Made by a program: the position numbers and the translations under genes. Of a stretch of 64,000 bases of DNA, positions 62,960 through 64,000 are shown piece by piece. The notes beneath the pieces were generated by a model. It ran no database searches. It had not been told where the DNA came from and was given only the letters and a program-made list of their open reading frames with translations. The DNA comes from a gamma proteobacterium symbiont of Stewartia floridana (GTDB lineage Bacteria > Pseudomonadota > Gammaproteobacteria > Chromatiales > Chromatiaceae). Where the stretch lies: assembly GCA_003676145.1 (NCBI GenBank), contig NAUB01000021.1, positions 124,001-188,000 of the forward strand. Direction: 5' to 3'. Each line of letters begins with the position of its first letter. The first letter of the stretch is position 1.

Positions 62960-63484
62960 GAAGACAAGAGCGCGATAGTGTAAGGGAAAAATCTCCCAGG
63001 TCAACCAAAAATTAAGAAAAAATGTCAGTTCGGGTTTAAAACCATTAGCAAGGGTCTGTTAAGAGGATTCCAGACAATCTGGTTGTGTCTGCTCTGCAGC
63101 CAACCATACCGCGTGAAAGTGGCTCCTCTCTTGTAACCAGGGGCTGATCATGTGTGGAGTGAAATGGTTGCTGTGGTGCTTTGTCCAAGCTAACAGGGAC
63201 GGCAGGAATAGGAGCGATTGAGCCAAATTGCCTGCATCAAAAGATTGTTTTCAGCAAATAACCTGATATGCCTAAACTGAAACAGATCGAATGGCTTTCT
63301 CTCCGTTGCGTAATATCAAGGATGGAGAGGTGGCATCTGTGTCATATTTAATAGGTATCCTGGCGTGGTGATTAGGTACTTTACCTGAGCCAAATAAATC
63401 AGGATTAGTATATAATTCAAATGGTTGTAGGTGATATCGGTCCGTTCGGCATTGGCTTTTGTCGGGCCCGCAGAGATTAAGATT
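62960..63484. other. Intergenic region upstream of the last gene
   Basis: No gene is supported. A TATAAT hexamer at 63411-63416, preceded by TAGTA, may be a -10 box 68 bases before the final start codon. No good -35 box is 16-18 bases upstream. The rest is unremarkable AT-rich spacer. Confidence 0.35.
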
Positions 63485-64000
63485 ATGCAATTTGATGTAG
63501 ATGAAGCAATTCGCAAACGTGCCAAAACCCCACATGAGCTGTCGATGCTGAATTTAGTGGGATGTCATCTGATTGCCGCACCGGCCTCAATCGTACTCGA
63601 TGTGGGATTGATGGGGTTTCTGATACCCCTGGCACTCTCACTTCTGGTAATCAGCTTCATCTGGTTCAAAGCTGGGCAGACCCGACAGCAAGGTCCCTGG
63701 TTTGTGGCCGCACACTGGCGATTGTCGGCCAACCGCACCCGGATACTGATGGTTGGCTACACGATCAGTGCCGTGATTCTCGGTATGGCCATGATGGCCA
63801 CATCCGGCAGTTCCAAAGGGGAGATCATGATGGTGGCGATCTCGCGGGTTGCGGTAGTACCGACTCTGCTGACGGTCATGATCTGCTTCGTGCTTGAGTC
63901 AGGATCCATATATCAGGCAGGTCGAGGTGAGGTACCTGATGGAATTGTGAAACGTATGCCGCCTCCCGATGACCTGCCGGTTCTGCAGGATGCGAAACCT
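63485..64000 (+). CDS. Unknown membrane protein (3' end cut by window)
   Basis: An ATG-started frame stays open for 172 codons to the window end. The product begins MQFDVDEAIRKRAKTPHELS. It then has an amphipathic or helical stretch (MLNLVGCHLIAAPASIVLDV), a first strong membrane segment (LIPLALSLLVISFIWF), a second (ILMVGYTISAVILGMAMMAT), and a third (VAVVPTLLTVMICFVL), followed by an acidic, proline-rich tail (MPPPDDLPVLQDAKP). I do not recognise the family. It follows tRNA-Asp after a long spacer, so it probably has its own promoter. Confidence 0.75.
   Translation, partial: MQFDVDEAIRKRAKTPHELSMLNLVGCHLIAAPASIVLDVGLMGFLIPLALSLLVISFIWFKAGQTRQQGPWFVAAHWRLSANRTRILMVGYTISAVILGMAMMATSGSSKGEIMMVAISRVAVVPTLLTVMICFVLESGSIYQAGRGEVPDGIVKRMPPPDDLPVLQDAKP

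Overview
The window looks like chromosomal DNA of a free-living or host-associated gammaproteobacterium. The best evidence is the order tolQ-tolR-tolA-tolB-pal-cpoB-queE-queC at the left edge, together with yegQ/trhP, ygfZ, hrpB and an RpfC/RpfG-type two-component set. A Chromatiales-like sulfur oxidiser would fit, but nothing here proves a genus. Genes are dense and in short operons on both strands. No phage, complete insertion sequence, CRISPR array, rRNA or integrase was seen. One tRNA gene (Asp) lies near the right end.

Layout. 1-5.9 kb: Tol-Pal envelope operon with a clear terminator, then the queuosine genes queE-queC. 6.3-8.4 kb: an unrecognised glycine-rich protein followed by two paralogous three-helix membrane proteins, which could be a toxin with immunity proteins. 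8.5-17.9 kb: mixed genes, namely a GNAT acetyltransferase, plant-type ferredoxin-NADP reductase, glycosyltransferase, TIGR03790 protein, ChaN-PDZ protein, trhP coupled to an ArnD homologue without catalytic residues, an AraC/GyrI regulator broken by one stop codon, and a secreted glutaredoxin. 18.0-23.1 kb (minus): NadE-like, AMP-ligase, acyl carrier protein and asparagine synthase genes, resembling an amide-forming biosynthetic set. 23.3-28.6 kb (minus): molybdenum hydroxylase subunits, guanine deaminase and an ABC-2 transporter. 28.6-36.1 kb: HDOD protein, YgfZ, RNB exoribonuclease, a lipoprotein and a GGDEF/EAL protein.

36.1-44.3 kb (minus): a DUF1800/DUF1501 pair, then a TetR-controlled set made of an RND/MMPL permease, a LolA-like periplasmic protein and an outer-membrane barrel, probably a cross-envelope lipid or hydrophobic-solute pathway. 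44.6-49.2 kb: a 65-residue protein coupled to a membrane-spanning Rad50/YhaN-like ATPase, then hrpB. 49.3-54.8 kb: an RpfC-like hybrid kinase facing an RpfG-like HD-GYP regulator. The latter is translationally coupled to a second RpfC-like protein that has lost the kinase core and the canonical phosphotransfer residues. 55.9-57.9 kb: a Fur-box-preceded P-loop NTPase and metA. 57.9-62.4 kb (minus): a second DUF1800/DUF1501 pair. The right edge holds tRNA-Asp and the start of an unknown membrane protein.

Short inverted-repeat elements with a shared GGCCTGTTAACAC-type end occur near 8.4, 17.3, 32.5 and 57.9 kb. A related GGCCCACTAG palindrome lies at 21.1 kb and also in the 57.9-kb copy, where the element appears to supply the last codons of metA. 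The strongest candidates for new biology are the phosphotransfer-dead RpfC paralogue, the glycine-rich protein with twin membrane proteins, the dead ArnD homologue, and the membrane SMC-like ATPase with its tiny partner.
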